From Bacteroidetes bacterium HGW-Bacteroidetes-1 (lineage in GTDB: Bacteria; Bacteroidota; Bacteroidia; Bacteroidales; F082): 64,000 bases of DNA. The DNA lies in the NCBI GenBank assembly GCA_002842755.1, contig PHDU01000013.1, positions 42,014-106,013 of the forward strand. The letters run 5' to 3'. The position numbers and the translations under genes were made by a program. Shown piece by piece: positions 27,956 through 35,343 of this stretch. Numbering within the stretch: position 1 is the stretch's first letter; every line of letters starts with the position of its first letter. Under the pieces are notes generated by a model that was given only the letters and a program-made list of their open reading frames with translations, was not told where the DNA came from and made no database searches.

Positions 27956-29373
27956 ATTTCAATTCCAGAATGGTTCGATTGGTAGATCAACAGAAAGATA
28001 CGATTAAAAGCATGGTCGAAAATTTCAATTCCAGAATGGTTCGATTGGTAGCGACACCGCAACCAATGAAGAAAAATCACTATCCTGCATTTCAATTCCA
28101 GAATGGTTCGATTGGTAGTGCAGAAAAGAGTTTGCAAATAAGCAAAGCATCAAATTTCAATTCCAGAATGGTTCGATTGGTAGTCCAAAGTTTAATAACA
28201 ATAAAATGAAAAAAGAGATTATTTCAATTCCAGAATGGTTCGATTGGTAGTCCAAAGTTTAATAACAATAAAATGAAAAAAGAGATTATTTCAATTCCAG
28301 AATGGTTCGATTGGTAGAGATCGCTTATTGCTGCGATCATACGATATTGACCGATTTCAATTCCAGAATGGTTCGATTGGTAGATTACTGAGCAGGAATA
28401 TTCTGTTTGTCAAAACGAATTTCAATTCCAGAATGGTTCGATTGGTAGGGGCAAAACATTAGCCCTGAGCTTGCCCGCCAACAGATTTCAATTCCAGAAT
28501 GGTTCGATTGGTAGGTGCCGCCTTTAATGCAAATACAAGAGGATTAGCTTATTTCAATTCCAGAATGGTTCGATTGGTAGAGATCGCTTATTGCTGCGAT
28601 CATACGATATTGACCGATTTCAATTCCAGAATGGTTCGATTGGTAGCCACAATAACTAAATCCCCGTCAGCGCAATGTTGAATTTCAATTCCAGAATGGT
28701 TCGATTGGTAGTGGAAAAGAAAGTTATAGGTTTAGCGTCTATTAAATTATTTCAATTCCAGAATGGTTCGATTGGTAGTTGTGACCTTTTGCGATTGCAT
28801 AATCTGTTGCATCATATTTCAATTCCAGAATGGTTCGATTGGTAGTGTTGAGCTTTACGAAGATTGGTTCCAGGTTGAATAATTTCAATTCCAGAATGGT
28901 TCGATTGGTAGGATGGATTAATCGAAAAGGTGATTGTTTCCGGTAAAATTTCAATTCCAGAATGGTTCGATTGGTAGCCAAATCAATCGCAAAGCAATTC
29001 ATCAACGCCAATGATTTCAATTCCAGAATGGTTCGATTGGTAGAAATTATTTATTTTACAAGCAATTAAAAATAATCTAATTTCAATTCCAGAATGGTTC
29101 GATTGGTAGAAATTGACCGTAAAACTCCCATTCCGACTGACAGACATTTCAATTCCAGAATGGTTCGATTGGTAGTAGACTACGGGTGTGGGTGTGGGTT
29201 TTATCTTGAATATTTCAATTCCAGAATGGTTCGATTGGTAGCAGAAAAGTTGTTAGATAACTTCTTAGACGAAATAAATTTCAATTCCAGAATGGTTCGA
29301 TTGGTAGGTGGATTGCCATTAATGATACATCGGGATTAATTGTATTTCAATTCCAGAATGGTTCGATTGGTAG
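27956..29373 (-). CRISPR. CRISPR array, 22 repeats of 30 bp, 21 spacers
   Basis: Twenty-two repeats of 30 bases, all identical by eye, begin ATTTCAATTCCAG and end GGTTCGATTGGTAG on the plus strand. Starts are 27956, 28022, 28089, 28154, 28221, 28288, 28354, 28419, 28485, 28551, 28617, 28682, 28749, 28816, 28882, 28948, 29014, 29080, 29146, 29212, 29278 and 29344. Spacers are about 35-37 bases. Read on the minus strand, the repeat ends in ATTGAAAT, the typical 8-base 5' crRNA handle left by Cas6 in type I-B. Transcription is therefore leftward, the leader lies to the right next to cas2, and the newest spacers are at the right end. Two spacers are present twice (28184-28220 equals 28251-28287, and 28318-28353 equals 28581-28616), leaving 19 distinct ones. 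No degenerate terminal repeat was seen. Confidence 0.98.
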
Positions 29374-29591
29374 CCGTCGCTTTGAAAACAAAAAAACACC
29401 TGTTTTCAAGGCTTTCAGCATTACAAAATTAAGCTTTTTTCCGCATATTGTCGTCGACCTATAATGTGTATTTTTTCGCCAACCACCGACAACATTTATA
29501 AATTATTGATATTCAATATGTCAAAGATCGTTTTCTTGTTGAATGTTTGTTTCTTCTTTAAGTTTGCCAACAATTTTATGATCACCGACAA
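29374..29591 (-). promoter_or_regulatory. CRISPR leader
   Basis: This 218-base AT-rich stretch lies between the youngest repeat and cas2 and contains no gene. Plus-strand CAAAATTA at 29424-29431 reads TAATTTTG on the minus strand, a match to the -7 element TAnnTTTG, which would start the pre-crRNA about 40 bases before the first repeat. A 9-bp inverted repeat (TTGAAAACA 29382-29390 / TGTTTTCAA 29401-29409) lies just beside the first repeat. No -33 element is seen. Confidence 0.65.
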
Positions 29592-29855
29592 TCAGATTAT
29601 CTGATCCAGGCTGCTTCGCTCTTTCCCAATGATTTGTTTATCAAGCCATTTTTCCTGTCGCGTTTTAAAAATAATTAAACTGTCAAACTCAAGCTTCATG
29701 ATGCCCTTTGCCCTTAAAACAAGTTCTTTTAACTTCACCTCTGTGATCTCTCCTTCAAAAACGGAGTTCTGAATCCAGTTCAGATATTGCCGGCAAAGTT
29801 TAAGCATCTTTCCAACCCTTTTTTCTCCAATATCATACACCAAAATTACATACAT
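29592..29855 (-). CDS. cas2: CRISPR-associated endoribonuclease Cas2
   Basis: The structural partner of Cas1 in the spacer-integration complex. From ATG 29855 it has 87 residues, the normal Cas2 size. It begins MYVILVYDIGEKRVGKMLKL with the conserved Asp at the end of the first strand, and continues YLNWIQNSVFEGEI, a typical Cas2 block. A longer frame to 29921 would add 22 unconserved residues overlapping the cas1 end and is rejected. It starts 31 bases after the cas1 stop and lies directly before the leader. It is the last gene of the leftward adaptation module. Confidence 0.95.
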   Translation of the reverse strand: MYVILVYDIGEKRVGKMLKLCRQYLNWIQNSVFEGEITEVKLKELVLRAKGIMKLEFDSLIIFKTRQEKWLDKQIIGKERSSLDQII

Positions 29856-29886
29856 TTTTTCAGGATTATCAATTAAATTTTCGTTG

Positions 29887-30891
29887 CTACCACCACATTT
29901 TGAATGGTTTATATTCTTCAATACCCATCAGATGCTTAACAAGTTTGTAGCATTCAAGCCGTATCAGGTACTTATAACTGACATGCTTTTTCAATGTGCG
30001 GTGTTGAATTGTTTCCGAAAGACGCGATTCAAAACCCATTACAAAAGCCTTTTTTCCTTTTTCTTTCAGAATCGTTTTATTGAATGCAGGTTCAAAATCA
30101 TCTCCCTTCAACTCGCGCCGGTTCAACATACTGAAAATTAATCTGTCAACAAGTATTGGTTTAAAAATCTCGGCAATATCAAGCGCCAGACTATACCTTC
30201 GTTCGCCGGGCGAATGCAGGTAACTAATGGTAGGGTCAAGCTGCGTCTGATGAATGGCTCGCAAACACTGACTATAGCACATCATATTGCCAAAAGAAAT
30301 AAGCGCATTTACTTCATTCATGGGTGGCTGCTTTGACCGGCCTCCCATTTCAAAATCATTGATAATTAAATTGAAGGCATCATAATAATTGATTCTGATA
30401 TTGCCCTCAATTCCCATTAAAGCAGGGACATCACCTGCTTCCTGAATTTTTCCGGTAAGCTGACCGATAAGTTCAATAAATGGACTTGTATCTTTTCCAC
30501 GATTTTGATAGTATTTCAAATTTTTTACCATGTTGTGTGCTGCACCTTCAATGAAAGACCTTGCTACAATCATCCTTTTCTTATTGTTGGTATGATGTTT
30601 CACCTGCTGCAAAAGCAGTTTGCCCGAAAGCAAATGATTTCGCGGCATGAAGGAGCCCGTGTAGTTTTCATAATAATCGAAGAAATGAACACTGATCTGG
30701 TTCTTGCCTAAAAAATTGTACAAACTACTGTTGGCATCCAACGAACCAAAACAATACAATTCTTCAATGCCCTCAACAGGAAGGTAGCGCGGAGGCATTT
30801 CACTGCCATCCTCACTTTCCGGAGAAAACTTAAGTGTATTGTCTTTTCGGCTTAAGCGACCCGGGTTAAACAAATAATATGTTTTTTTCAT
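29887..30891 (-). CDS. cas1: CRISPR-associated endonuclease Cas1 (type I-B-like)
   Basis: The metal-dependent integrase that inserts new spacers. From ATG 30891 it has 334 residues. It begins MKKTYYLFNPGRLSRKDNT, the usual start of I-B Cas1, and has the N-terminal beta-domain block LYCFGSLDANSSLYNFL. The active site is readable as Glu162 in MGIEGN, His226 in YLHSPGERR, and an acidic residue in LALDIAEIFKP shortly after. An upstream Met at 30909 would add six residues. It lies 61 bases after orf477 and 31 bases before cas2. All catalytic residues are intact, so spacer acquisition should be possible. Confidence 0.96.
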   Translation of the reverse strand: MKKTYYLFNPGRLSRKDNTLKFSPESEDGSEMPPRYLPVEGIEELYCFGSLDANSSLYNFLGKNQISVHFFDYYENYTGSFMPRNHLLSGKLLLQQVKHHTNNKKRMIVARSFIEGAAHNMVKNLKYYQNRGKDTSPFIELIGQLTGKIQEAGDVPALMGIEGNIRINYYDAFNLIINDFEMGGRSKQPPMNEVNALISFGNMMCYSQCLRAIHQTQLDPTISYLHSPGERRYSLALDIAEIFKPILVDRLIFSMLNRRELKGDDFEPAFNKTILKEKGKKAFVMGFESRLSETIQHRTLKKHVSYKYLIRLECYKLVKHLMGIEEYKPFKMWW

Positions 30892-30952
30892 TCTCCTGTT
30901 TTGATTCATTCAAAAGCGCTTCGCATACAATTTTTTTTAGCTTAAACATCTT

Positions 30953-32386
30953 TCATGTCATCAAACCTGCTTTTCGAAACTCGTCTTTTAATGCAGGCAA
31001 ATTCGGACGGTGACCATACAAATCCATAATTACTTGTTGAACCTCTGGCTGCTTTTTCAAATAATGTTTAGCATCCCCCAGCAATCCGGCCAGCATTTGA
31101 TAGGTGTCCCGGTTTTTATCTGAACTCATCTTTTTTATGATGATCTTTTTCGCAATTTCCCAGGCCGCATCAGGTTTCTCCGGATAAAGATATTTGAGTG
31201 CTTCCCGATAATTTATAGATAGAAATGATTGGTATTCTTTCAGATTTTTATGAATCAAAGCCTCAAGTTTATCGAAATTCCTTTCCTTCCCGTAGAATTT
31301 TACTTTACTGTCAGGATAATTCAGATTATCGATAATGGCCTCTGCTTGAGCTGTATCAATATACTGTTTTAATTCAATATAGGCCCCATAATCCGCTTTG
31401 TAAATAACGAGATGCTCAAGAATAGCAATATGTACAGCACTCCCTTTTTTAACCTTATCCATTAAATTGTCAATGGCTTTCGATCCGAAAACCGTAAAAA
31501 GTCTGAATGCAAATTGATCGAATTTCACTTTATCATTCTTGAAATAGTAATCAGTTAATTGTTCTGAAGTGGAGTACTCCAGCCCAAAACTGTCTTCAAG
31601 CGTTGCAACCCAGCGCTGTATATCATTAAGCTTTAATGCAATATGACTACCCAATGAAGGTGTATTCCTCAGATCAGCATGATATTTTACGATTGCTTCA
31701 TCGATGAATTCAGCACTACTCTTATTGGTGGTCACCTTGATAAGTAAATCCTGAAACAACCCTAAACAGCTTATTGATTCAGAAAAGCACTTTTGATTGA
31801 AACGAAACAGCAGGTCAAAACCATTTCTCAGGTCATCGTCTGAAAAATAACGATCTTTTAATGTGAAATAGCGGGTATCAAGAAATTCTTTTGTTCTATC
31901 AATAAAATATCTGTTTGGTTCAGGCGATAGGTTTTCATCTGGATCATTAATTTCGGCTGTTTCAGAGCCCAAAACAATTGCAGACAATCTTCTGACAATT
32001 TCAGTGAAATCATTGAATTGCATCGCCTCTTTTAGTTTATCCAGCCAGGGCTGCAGAAAATCGTTTGCTTCTTCTTCTGCCAATTCAGCAGCAATTTCAT
32101 ATTCTGGCACATAATGTCCGTGTGAGTTGTAGCTTTCCCAGTCAACTTCTTCAAAGTCAACTTCTTCAATTTCTTCACGAAAAATTTCAGCCTCATCTTC
32201 AATGGATTGCATCAGCACTTCAGGTTCATAAGGCTTTGAGACATGTAGCCTTATCTTCTCATATTCATCTTTGTAATTGTCAATAAATTTTCCCTTTAAT
32301 ATGTCATTTCCTTCAAGCAGCTTCAGCAGGAAGTCTTCTTTTCTCTTCATATCCATAGAGTGGAAAAATTTTAAAAAGTGTTCCAT
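30953..32386 (-). CDS. Protein of unknown function within the cas locus (SWIM-protein C-terminus-like)
   Basis: A 477-residue acidic, mostly helical protein, not a known Cas protein. A Glu-rich segment lies near residues 65-100 (IEDEAEIFREEIEEVDFEEVDWE). The C-terminal 150 residues have a tandem-helix pattern. The end, YQMLAGLLGDAKHYLKK, then VIMDLYGHRPNLPALKDEF and RKAGL, resembles the helical C-terminus of bacterial SWIM zinc-finger proteins, but the CxCx(n)CxH finger is absent. This resemblance is my pattern impression, not a search result. It is inserted between cas4 (125-base gap) and cas1 (61-base gap), on the same strand. It could be a cas accessory protein, a cargo gene or a truncated SWIM protein. 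Confidence 0.65.
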   Translation of the reverse strand: MEHFLKFFHSMDMKRKEDFLLKLLEGNDILKGKFIDNYKDEYEKIRLHVSKPYEPEVLMQSIEDEAEIFREEIEEVDFEEVDWESYNSHGHYVPEYEIAAELAEEEANDFLQPWLDKLKEAMQFNDFTEIVRRLSAIVLGSETAEINDPDENLSPEPNRYFIDRTKEFLDTRYFTLKDRYFSDDDLRNGFDLLFRFNQKCFSESISCLGLFQDLLIKVTTNKSSAEFIDEAIVKYHADLRNTPSLGSHIALKLNDIQRWVATLEDSFGLEYSTSEQLTDYYFKNDKVKFDQFAFRLFTVFGSKAIDNLMDKVKKGSAVHIAILEHLVIYKADYGAYIELKQYIDTAQAEAIIDNLNYPDSKVKFYGKERNFDKLEALIHKNLKEYQSFLSINYREALKYLYPEKPDAAWEIAKKIIIKKMSSDKNRDTYQMLAGLLGDAKHYLKKQPEVQQVIMDLYGHRPNLPALKDEFRKAGLMT

Positions 32387-32511
32387 AAAATGTCAAGATG
32401 TTAATGTTAAATTAAGTTTTCTATTTTTATCTGTCAGGTTTTAGGAGTTGGCTGTTTTTACATGTTTTGTTATTTGTGATCTGTGAGGTGTATTTTTAAT
32501 TTGTACATATT

Positions 32512-33036
32512 TTAAGCATCTTCAATTTCCTGAATTTCTCCGCTCCAGCAGAAATCATAATAGCTGCAATTGCGGCATCGGCTGACCAAAAGCTTTTCGG
32601 GAGCTACCTCCGAACTTAACACTTTCTCAATTTCTGTCAGCATCTCAGCAATGGTAATCCGGTCTATTTCCGACAAAAATACCTCTTCTCTTTTTCTTAA
32701 GGCAGGATATTCAAGTATTCCTGACGGACCTTCAACGCCACAATTTTCAAGCGTGAAAAGATAGTATTTCAGCTGCCAGAGATGGGCTTCCTCTCGCTTG
32801 TCAGACTTTTTTATTTCATGAACAACATGGTTTTTAGGATCATAAAAGTCAATCTTTATACCGCCGGTCTCTACCTCTTTGAAACGGTCGCTCCTAAAAG
32901 AATAACTGTTTTCGTGAATCATTTTGCCTTCATACACCAGTTCACTCGTATGCTCCATCTGCAATCCATTTCCAAAAAGCCACAATTTGCGCCGGCAAAT
33001 CTGAAAATAGTTAAAGTGTGTTCCGGTTATTTGCAT
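32512..33036 (-). CDS. cas4: CRISPR-associated exonuclease Cas4
   Basis: A RecB-like nuclease with an iron-sulfur cluster that trims prespacers and selects PAM in type I-B systems. From ATG 33036 it has 174 residues and begins MQITGTHFNYFQICRRKLWLFG, the standard Cas4 start with the first cluster Cys. The C-terminal cluster Cys residues are in CRNCSYYDFC. Nuclease motifs are GKMIHE (His), IKIDFYD (Asp) and HEIKKSDK (Glu, Lys). The longer frame to 33048 adds four residues and nearly abuts the upstream ATPase stop at 33053. All active-site residues are present. It precedes orf477 and not cas1 directly, an unusual separation. Confidence 0.95.
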   Translation of the reverse strand: MQITGTHFNYFQICRRKLWLFGNGLQMEHTSELVYEGKMIHENSYSFRSDRFKEVETGGIKIDFYDPKNHVVHEIKKSDKREEAHLWQLKYYLFTLENCGVEGPSGILEYPALRKREEVFLSEIDRITIAEMLTEIEKVLSSEVAPEKLLVSRCRNCSYYDFCWSGEIQEIEDA

Positions 33037-33052
33037 ATGATTCAACACTCAA

Positions 33053-34243
33053 TTAATACATCCATCCAAACATCCACAAAGGCAGCTTATTTCTGAATCC
33101 AGTTTCAATGTCATCCGCAGCAATAATCAAGTAATCTTCATTGTCATTGGCAGGTTTCAACTTGCCACCAACTTCAATCCTCCACCCATTGGCCTCAAAA
33201 TCATATCTTCCCGGATAATACACATCCAAACCACTGTTTACAAGCTGATTAAACATGTATGTTTCTCTCAAATTTCCTATATCCGGTCTCGGGTCGAGTG
33301 CATAGGCAAAGTTGGTATTCTCCAAAAAGATTTTCTCAGGTTTCTGCAGGATGGCTGTTGACTTACCTTTATCGCCCAGAAGGTTCAGCACCCGTGCCTT
33401 TTCCAACAGATTGATCCATTCATACACTGAGTCGCGGCTGCTATCAATTTTTCTGGCAAGTTCTGCGATATTGGGTTTGAAAGGAACCGATGCAGCAATC
33501 ACTCCGAGTAGTTTCTTAACTTTGTGTGATGTTCCTGCGTTAATTCCAGCCACATACGACAAGTCGTTTTCAACAACCGTTCCTATTATCTGATGTAATT
33601 TTAACAGGTATTCGCTTTCCTTTCCTTGCCTATAAATCGGAAGGTAACCAAATTGAAGGTAATTCTTAAAATGACCAAGGGGCCTGATTTGCGACAGTAC
33701 CTCCTCTGCAAGTGCCTGATAGTTGTTTATTATAACATCAAAACATTGCGGGTTTGCGTTCAGAATGCCATGCAGTTGCAGGTATTCACGAAATGACAAA
33801 CCGGGCAGGTTATAAACAATCAACCTGCGGCTTAGATCGGCCTCTCCTCTAAAAAGATCAAGTGCCGAAGAGGCCGACATCACTATATAAAGTTCAGGAA
33901 AAGCATCATAGATGTTTTTGATCTCGCGCGACCAGTGTGGATATTTGTGAACCTCGTCGATGAACAACCATTTTCCACCATGATTTACGAAGTCTTCGGC
34001 TGTTTCGGCTAAGGTATGGGTGTAAAACCAATAATGATCTGCTGTCAGATACAAGGCATCTGTGGAGGTTGTCTTCAGTCCGAAGCGCAAGCGCTGAAGC
34101 ATCAGGGTAGTTTTTCCTGCTCCCCGAGGACCCTTTATAGCTATCAAGCGCTGATCCCAATTGATTTTTTCGTACAAAAACCGAAAAAACCCATCAGAAG
34201 CCTGACGTATCATATTTTCGTGAAATGAATACAGAATATCCAT
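33053..34243 (-). CDS. AAA ATPase with DUF4143-like C-terminus inside the cas locus
   Basis: A 396-residue ATPase. Walker A is GPRGAGKTTLML (about residue 39-50), Walker B is WLFIDEVHKYPHW (about 92-105), and a sensor-like segment VMSASSALDLFRGEADLSRR follows. The C-terminal DUF4143 part (about 200-396) includes a winged-helix stretch (IAELARKIDSSRDSVYEWINLLEKARV) and a nuclease-like end (WRIEVGGK to NKLPLWMFGWMY). This family is widespread, usually solitary, and its physiological role is largely unknown. It lies 16 bases before cas4 on the same strand and could be cotranscribed with it. It is probably a passenger or cargo gene and not a Cas component. Confidence 0.88.
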   Translation of the reverse strand: MDILYSFHENMIRQASDGFFRFLYEKINWDQRLIAIKGPRGAGKTTLMLQRLRFGLKTTSTDALYLTADHYWFYTHTLAETAEDFVNHGGKWLFIDEVHKYPHWSREIKNIYDAFPELYIVMSASSALDLFRGEADLSRRLIVYNLPGLSFREYLQLHGILNANPQCFDVIINNYQALAEEVLSQIRPLGHFKNYLQFGYLPIYRQGKESEYLLKLHQIIGTVVENDLSYVAGINAGTSHKVKKLLGVIAASVPFKPNIAELARKIDSSRDSVYEWINLLEKARVLNLLGDKGKSTAILQKPEKIFLENTNFAYALDPRPDIGNLRETYMFNQLVNSGLDVYYPGRYDFEANGWRIEVGGKLKPANDNEDYLIIAADDIETGFRNKLPLWMFGWMY

Positions 34244-34491
34244 ATTTATGTCGTTTTAGTTCGACAAAATTAAGTATAATATGTCGTTTTTTCAAGACAT
34301 TTTTGATCGAATCATGTAAAACAAATTTATATTTCATAGAAGGATTAACAAAAACTTCAATCAAAAAGTCTGGTTTTATGGGATCAAAATCAACCTCCCT
34401 AATCCAAACCCTATAGAAATGCCGAGTTCTTTCAACCATCAAAGACTGTGATACAGCTTTAAAATTACCTGTAATACCGCAGGATGATCTT

Positions 34492-35238
34492 TCAAACAGT
34501 TTCAAAATCATCGCACTCAAATTGGTTTTTACCCTGTTGGATGTACCGGATGCGCTTGCATGAAAGGTTTTCATCATCTTGCTTTTGTTCCAGCTGATAT
34601 TTTTGGCATACCAGGCAAAGTCCGGGGAAGGGTAACATATCTTGGGGTAGCCCACCGTCATCTTCAGCAGGATCATCGCCAAAAAAGTTTCTGAGTTCTT
34701 CCACGCTTGGCAGTAAATCATCGATGTCAAACTCAAAGGGCTCATCTGTATCCTTTTCACGTGCCCTATCAGCTTCCATCTCAGCTTTAATTTCTTCGCA
34801 GCTATGGCAGTAGTCCGGGAAAGGGCATTCGTCCTGATCATAGTTGCACAACTCGATATGGTTGGTTCCGTAAGTGAGAGGCACCTGCTCCGTTGGCCAG
34901 AAATCGTAGATGAAAGTATAGCGCATAGCCAAAGGATAGTTTTCCGGAAAATCGAGCTCAAAGTTGTGGTGGTCGAGCAGTTGCAGCAGCGCCTTTGACA
35001 AAATCGCTTTTTGTTGCTCGTCCAGGTCTTCAGGCAGCGGAAGTTTTTCAAAAGCGATACCTGTGATCTCTTCTATGGGGAGCTCTTCGCCGTAAACAAA
35101 TTGTTCCACATGAGATATATCTTCAAGTTCCAGTTCGTTGTCGGGGTCGGCCCCACTCTTTTCCCAAATGGGATTTGGTGGTGCTACGTACAAACAAGCC
35201 TGCTGGATTTCGGATAGAAGTTGGGTGAGGTGGGGCAT
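34492..35238 (-). CDS. Cys-rich acidic protein of unknown function in the cas locus
   Basis: A 248-residue acidic protein that I cannot assign to a family. It carries two Cys clusters: CNYDQDECPFPDYCHSCEEI near residue 130-150, and CLVCQKYQ with later NLSCKRI and FECDDF near the C-terminus. These may bind zinc or an iron-sulfur cluster. The N-terminal half is helical with many Glu, Asp and Pro. It sits directly downstream of the terminator that ends the effector operon and 248 bases upstream of the DUF4143 ATPase. It may start the second leftward unit (orf248, ATPase, cas4, orf477, cas1, cas2). No homology to a Cas protein is evident. Confidence 0.65.
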   Translation of the reverse strand: MPHLTQLLSEIQQACLYVAPPNPIWEKSGADPDNELELEDISHVEQFVYGEELPIEEITGIAFEKLPLPEDLDEQQKAILSKALLQLLDHHNFELDFPENYPLAMRYTFIYDFWPTEQVPLTYGTNHIELCNYDQDECPFPDYCHSCEEIKAEMEADRAREKDTDEPFEFDIDDLLPSVEELRNFFGDDPAEDDGGLPQDMLPFPGLCLVCQKYQLEQKQDDENLSCKRIRYIQQGKNQFECDDFETV

Positions 35239-35295
35239 GATTATAGTTGTTCCTAAAATGATAAAGGGGATATTATTTTTTTGGTTTAAAACTAC

Positions 35296-35324
35296 AAAAC
35301 CCCGACTTGTTTGTCAAGACGGGG
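35296..35324 (-). terminator. Rho-independent terminator after cas7
   Basis: CCCCG-A-CTTG (35300-35309) pairs with CAAG-A-CGGGG (35315-35324), a nine-pair stem with one A-A mismatch and a TTTGT loop. On the minus strand it is followed by TTTTGTAGTTTT. It lies 20 bases beyond the cas7 stop and separates the effector genes from orf248 and the adaptation genes. Confidence 0.8.
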
Positions 35325-35343
35325 TAATGAACGATATATATTA

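Noticed and set aside
28742..29020. Possible second repeat family or second array
   Set aside because: All units in the array have the same 30-base repeat; there is only one array in the window.
27934..29339. Several short open frames with repeated NSRMVRLV or TNRTILELK peptides on both strands
   Set aside because: They are translations of the CRISPR repeats and spacers; the repeat unit gives the same peptide each time.
29856..29921. Longer Cas2 with 22 extra N-terminal residues
   Set aside because: The extension overlaps the cas1 stop region and is not conserved; the family starts at MYVILVYDIG.
33053..34243. Treating the DUF4143 ATPase as a Cas component
   Set aside because: The family is widespread outside CRISPR loci, and no Cas-specific feature is present; only its location links it to the locus.
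34194..35051. 285-codon minus-strand frame overlapping orf248
   Set aside because: Its upper part lies inside orf248 in another frame and its residues look like out-of-frame translation (Ser/Arg/Cys-rich). Only the part below 34511 is worth noting, and it is reported separately with low interest.
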